Shown here piece after piece: positions 59,786 through 64,000 of a stretch of 64,000 bases of DNA; the stretch's first letter is position 1, and every line of letters starts with the position of its first letter. Source of the stretch: Physcomitrium patens (taxonomy: Eukaryota > Streptophyta > Bryopsida > Funariales > Funariaceae); the NCBI RefSeq assembly GCF_000002425.4, contig NC_037262.1, positions 5,927,123-5,991,122 on the forward strand. Direction: 5' to 3'. Both the position numbers and the translations under genes were made by a program. The notes beneath the pieces were generated by a model. It saw only the letters and a list, made by a program, of their open reading frames with translations. It searched no databases and was not told the DNA's origin.

Positions 59786-61365
59786 TAAGACTACAACTTC
59801 AAAAAAGTTCTTAATGAAGATTTGGTAGTAATTGGCAAAGCTCAAAAAGCATTGCACATCTTTTATTATTCTTAAAATCTTCCGATCTATGATAAATTGG
59901 ACCTACTATGGATCCATTATTGGACCTTTGTTGAAAATGATATATTCTACAAAATTAACTTAAATAGTATGAAAAACATACTTATTCATATTGGCATATA
60001 ATCTTACATCTCTAAATTTTTTTAACATACGAAAAATATGAAGTTCATATTTTTTATGTTCTTAGAGTAGATTAGAATGTTGTCTAAATAACAAACAACA
60101 AAATCATTAAGAAATTCACAAGAAATGTTATTCATGAGATGTTGACAAGGAACTATTGCATTTTTGAGTCCAAAAGGCATGACATTATATTCAAAATATC
60201 CATACCTAGTTCAAAAAGTAAGCTTCTATTTGTTTCTTTTTTTAATACCTATTAAGTTGTATACTCTTCATAGATCTATTTTTGTATAGATCTTTATTTA
60301 ATTGAGTTGATTAAGAAGTCATGAAATCAAAGGCAAGAGTATGTATTCTTGATGGTGATCTTATTAAGTCCTTAATAGTCATGCACATCTATAAAGATCC
60401 ATATTTTTTCTTCACAAATAAGATAAAAGTCTCTATAAGAGATTTAAAATGGCGTATGAAATTTTTAGCCAAATTTTCATCAATGTACTTCTGAAGTACA
60501 GTCAATCTATTCTGTGATATGCTATAGATTAATTTGAATGGTAGTTGAGTTCTTTCTTGAAGATTGATGGAATAATCATAAGGATGATGTTTAAGAAGAA
60601 TATTTGTATTTCTTTTAAAATAAACGTCTTGATAATCTTAGTATTGGCTTAAAATATTACTTGAAATCTTTTTTATATCAATAATAGGTATGGTGTATAT
60701 AGCAAAAATTGACCCTTCTTTTGCAACATGCATGAAAGCTCTTGCACCTACTAATAATGGTATTTATCTATTAGTCTTATGGATTTCTACTTGACTTATA
60801 AAATTTTGGATTAAACTACAAGAAAAATGAAGGTTTCAAGAATTTTAATTCATCTAAAGATTATACTTTTTTAGCCATGATAATTCTAAAATAATTGGAT
60901 TGAATGAAGATTTTATCACATTAAATATTACTATAGTATTATGATCTTTAATTGCTATATCTAAAGGAAAAAATTCATGTGTAACATCTCTAAAAGATAA
61001 AATATGACTATTTATGACTTCTATATATACGGATTTAATTTTCTTAATTAACAATACTTCTTGTTTTTTAACAAATTCTTTATCTATGAAACAAATTGAA
61101 GCTCTTGAATCTAATAAGACAAAGACTTTATGATTTTTGGATCCTAAATATACATCTATTATAAAACAAGATGAAGGATTTGATCAAAGAATAAGACCTT
61201 TATTAGGTATTGTACATGATTCTAGCCACACAATCTTTATTATAGTTGGAAAAATTTGTTTTCCAATACATTGTCTTTTTTATCAACCATGCTTTTTATT
61301 TTTTTATAATGTTTTTGCTTTAGATAATATTGAGCAGTATGCTTATCATCTCCAGAATATAAGCA
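59786..61365 (-). pseudogene. Reverse transcriptase, protease and gag end of copy 7
   Basis: Minus strand. Reverse transcriptase aligns with 6430-7200 of copy 2 (the YLDD region near 60070-60090 is degraded). The protease open piece at 60854-61054 contains VFNVIKSSFNPIILELSWLK, and its catalytic DSxAS region lies near 61090-61125. The gag zinc-knuckle end is near 61330-61365, where similarity stops. The plus frame 61137-61409 is antisense to this and not a gene. Confidence 0.72.
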
Positions 61366-61840
61366 TATTTATTTATTTATTATATAAAATAATAAAAAAT
61401 AATTTTTAATTAATTTTAAATTAATTAAGAATAATTTTCTATATATATATATATATATATATACAAGTGAAAATATTTCATCAATATTTATATTTATTTT
61501 TTGATAAAAATAATTTTACGTATACTTTTTTATTCTTTTAAAAATAAATATTCAATAGAATAGATTGTTTATGTTATTTGCAAGCATTATTATCTTTTAT
61601 AGATATGTACAATAGAATATGTACTTTCAAATAAAACAAAATAAATAAGTGATTTGTATTCTTATTATTTTTTATATCTTTGTTTCAAGTTCAAACCATT
61701 TTTTGAATAATAAACAAACAAAAATAAATATTTATTTTTATTTTTTACTTTATCTAATAGGATAATAAATATTGAGTGTGTGTATTCACTTGTATATATA
61801 TACACACACATATAGGTTGAAACTATAAGGTATAAGCGCA
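61366..61840. other. AT-rich spacer between copy 7 and the VPS34 gene
   Basis: No coding sequence recognised. TA repeat at about 61440-61462 and TATATATACACACACATATA near 61792-61814. This may serve as distal promoter DNA of the next gene. Confidence 0.55.
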
Positions 61841-62431
61841 AGTTGTTGAGGGGTGGGCAAGAACCCTAAAAGAGGATTGCAACCAACGTGAACACTATTA
61901 CCATCACAGCTTTACCGGGATATATTAACTCAAGGAATCTACCTCCACCGGCCACTGTAAGTTTAACCCCGCAGCCCTCTATCCTTAAAGATAAATCGTT
62001 TTTCTTTTTCAGAGTTTCGCTGTTTTCTTTCGCGGTAGCGGGGAGACTGGGCCGCTGGGGCGAGGCGCGGCAGGAGAACGTCGGACAAGTGCACGCGAGG
62101 AGGAGGATCGGTGGGATCAGGGGATTGAGCGACGCCGCTGCTGCTGGTGCTGATGGTGGAGTATTGGTGCGGATGACCAAGCGTGCCATCACCCCACATG
62201 ACAACAGCAACATCAACAACAACAGCTTCTCACCGACGCCAAACCCGGCGCATTCCCACGCATTCCCACGCACCACAAGGAGCCCTCGGAGGCGAAGATG
62301 TTGCCACGGTTACGAACAGGGTAGCCACCATTGGTAAGGTCTCGTTACAATTTGCGGGCGATCAATTTGAGGGCGTATCCAGGCAGACAGTCAGGAAGAA
62401 GACGGGGACGGGAGACAGTGGGGGTGGAGAG
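61841..62431 (+). promoter_or_regulatory. Promoter-proximal region and leader of the VPS34 gene
   Basis: Composition switches abruptly to GC-rich at about 61850. A leader with several upstream ATGs (for example 61888 and 62183) precedes the start codon at 62432. The frame from 62183 is in register with the coding start and would add 83 residues of low-complexity sequence, but this does not resemble family members, so I treat it as leader. A good splice donor (ATTG/GTAAGG) at 62335 hints at a leader intron, although no clear acceptor was assigned. Confidence 0.4.
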
Positions 62432-64000
62432 ATGAATGGGAATGAATTCAGGTTCTTCCTGTCGTGCGATATCAACTTGCCCGTCACGTTCCGCGTCGAA
62501 GCTCTCGATGGAGACCCGCCTGCCGCTCCCCCGCTAGGTGGGTGGATCTCTTGCGTGGTTCTGGAGTGTCTTTGTCGTGTGGATTTGGCCTGGCTGTGAA
62601 TTGGTGGGCTGATTGCTGCCATCGGGAGTTGATTATGTCTGGAGAGGGTTTGAAGTACAGAAATTGAGCATTGTGTTTGGGATTTTATGGCAATTCTGGA
62701 TGCTTTTGTGAAGAGGTTTTAGGAATTTTGTGGAAGTGAGTGTTGAGTGGAAAAATTCGAGCAAAAAAAATGAAATTTGAAGTTTTTTGAGTATTGTGGT
62801 TTGTTTTGGGCGATTGTCAATTTGGATTTTGGAGCCGATTTTAAGATTGTCGTGGGATTCCGTGGTTTTTAGATGGCTTGATTGGCGCGGGAGGTTCTAC
62901 TCCAGAACTTTTCGTGGAATGCGCGCTTTACATTGATGGCGTTCTGTTTGGGCTTCCAACACGAACCAGGCATGTTACTGTTCTTGATTCTACTGCTGAG
63001 AGTCTGGAATTTAACTGAAGGCCTATTGATGAAGATCAGTGTCTTACATTTGACTTTTTAAATCTTGTGGTTTCGGAAGCGCGAATTTAATTTTCTGAGT
63101 CTTACTGAGTCCAGGATGCTTGCACTTAAAGTTAGCCTATCTTGTTGCCATGGATACAGCTTCCCTGTTTTCATTCTTGCTCTAGGGTTGCATATTATTC
63201 TCTACCAGAGGAACCCATGCTAGGTTAGATGCTTGCGGGTTGTTGAACCTCATCTCTGCCAGATGATACAGATTGTGAATGAACCATCTGTTCACCAGAT
63301 TCAATTTGATGTTTGATTTCCGCAGGTTGTCTTCTATTGAAAAGCCATGGCGTTGGAATGAACTCGTCACGCTCAGTGCCAAATATCGAGACTTATCATC
63401 TAATGCCCAGCTTGCTCTGACGGTGGGTTATTCATTGCTTCTTAACCTGATAGAAAGACGAAATGGCTATCAGGAAGAATCTTTAAGATTAGGATTTAGC
63501 AGGGTTTCAACTCTGGGGATATGATTGATGCATGGTTCAGAAGTATAAAGTGGAAATTTGTGGTGCAAATTACCACAAAGCCTGTGCTTATTCAAAGCAC
63601 AAAGCTCAGGTTTGTAGTATTTTTGAGTGCTGTTAGTTGAAGGCATTTGAATTTTTGGTTTCAATGAGAGTGCCACGGCATTGAGATCCGGGAGTCTGTG
63701 CTGTGCATCTTACTGTATTTGACGGCAAAGGTGGCATTAATTTATCCATTTTTATGAAAAAGCCGTTTAGTGACAGAAACATAGAACTGATTTTTGCAAG
63801 CACAGTTTGCTATATTCAAGGTTTTTGGCTCACATGTTTGCAATCGTATCTTCATGGACTTCAAACTTACATTTGCTTGTTCGACAGGACCCAAAATTGA
63901 ATTTTAGTCTTGCATGTCGATAATGTACGAGGTAATCTTGACGCTCTTAGAATGGGTTTGGCTTGCACAGGTGTGGGATGTCTCGTCACCGAGGCAAGAA
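62432..64000 (+). CDS. VPS34: Class III phosphatidylinositol 3-kinase (VPS34), 5' exons, cut by window end
   Basis: Exons 62432-62537, 62906-62969, 63326-63422 and 63971 onward give the first 99 residues. They start MNGNEFRFFLSCDINLPVTF, continue ELFVECALYIDGVLFGLPTR and WRWNELVTLSAKYRDLSSNA, and end LALTVWDVSSPRQE, the N-terminal C2 domain that opens plant VPS34 proteins. Phases match at all joins (phases 1, 2, 0). The second intron has a GC donor (CCAG/GCATGT at 62970), the only choice that keeps the frame. VPS34 makes phosphatidylinositol 3-phosphate on endosomal and autophagic membranes together with VPS15 and Beclin1/ATG6; the C2 domain contacts these partners. The helical and kinase domains lie beyond the window. 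Start codon chosen because the conserved sequence begins two residues after it. No lesions seen. Confidence 0.92.

Larger units (their letters stand above)
51110..61365 (-). mobile_element. Chromovirus copy 7, split by copy 8 and a family B LTR
   Basis: Minus strand. The 3' LTR is 51110-51649, then a polypurine tract and untranslated region. The chromodomain is at about 51720-51940 and the integrase at about 52200-53095 (open piece 52463-52705 with DNIYCYHRLLKDII and KVDIKLSLAFHLQFNGH). After the copy 8 insertion (53096-58755) the integrase N-part resumes at 58756-58934. A family B LTR fragment follows (58935 to about 59785) in place of most of RNase H. Then come reverse transcriptase (about 59790-60560), protease (about 60660-61140) and the gag C-terminus, cut at about 61365. 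The 5' LTR is missing. It lies in the 3' untranslated region of copy 6, so it inserted later than copy 6 and before copy 8. Confidence 0.82.

Noticed and set aside
61888..62337. 149-codon plus frame upstream of VPS34
   Set aside because: GC-rich leader DNA opens several overlapping frames on both strands; the composition (Pro/Arg/Ser/Asn runs) suggests untranslated leader.

Overview
The window looks like a land-plant nuclear genome, most likely a bryophyte (moss-like). This is an inference from three things: spliced plant genes with GT-AG introns (one GC-AG), a plant-type class III phosphatidylinositol 3-kinase start, and nearly all remaining DNA being AT-rich, decayed Ty3/gypsy elements with an integrase chromodomain (chromoviruses, a group known from mosses). 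About three quarters of the window is nested retrotransposon wreckage. Three short, GC-richer gene islands (about 24.2-32.9 kb, 41.8-46.5 kb and 61.8-64.0 kb) sit between the element blocks.

Transposon blocks. I distinguish eight copies of one chromovirus family (called family A here; LTR about 540-560 bp, reading TGTCA...TGACA). Copy 1: 428-2291, minus. Copy 2: 3297-12737, minus, nearly complete, interrupted by two solo LTRs. Copy 3: 12738-13891, minus. Copy 4: 17681-19600, plus. Copy 5: 33448-40836, minus. Copy 6: 46640-51109, plus. Copy 7: 51110-61365, minus. Copy 8: 53096-58755, plus, inserted in copy 7 and flanked by a perfect CATGA duplication. Related but longer LTR families (called D and B; 1.3-1.7 kb, also TGT...GACA) occur only as LTRs without internal regions, many of them nested in family A copies. 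A lone family A LTR at 49060-49620 has a perfect TTGAC target duplication. All open frames are broken, mostly by stops explainable as C-to-T or G-to-A transitions, as expected from long cytosine methylation and deamination.

Gene islands. Island 1 holds a serine carboxypeptidase-like gene (30078-31932, minus) whose exon-intron structure is readable, but it carries three in-frame stops, one frameshift and a Gly-to-Arg change in the oxyanion-hole motif, so I call it a pseudogene. The rest of that island has gene-like base composition but no gene I can support. Island 2 holds a two-exon gene for a four-transmembrane protein with a lysine-rich tail (42892-43746, plus, possibly starting at 42076), followed by a frameshifted zinc-knuckle ORF resembling a LINE ORF1 (about 44761-46549) that abuts copy 6. 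Island 3 holds the first four exons of a VPS34-type PI3-kinase gene (from 62432, plus), running off the window's right end.

The most unusual items are: a decayed reading frame at the left edge that resembles motif I of a cytosine-5 DNA methyltransferase; telomere-like CCTAAA-type repeats inside a family B LTR; a six-unit 46-bp minisatellite inside a family D LTR; a strong 18-bp hairpin at 25932-25980; and a GC-AG intron in the VPS34 gene. No clearly new biological system is evident. The methyltransferase-like remnant next to retroelements is the best lead.
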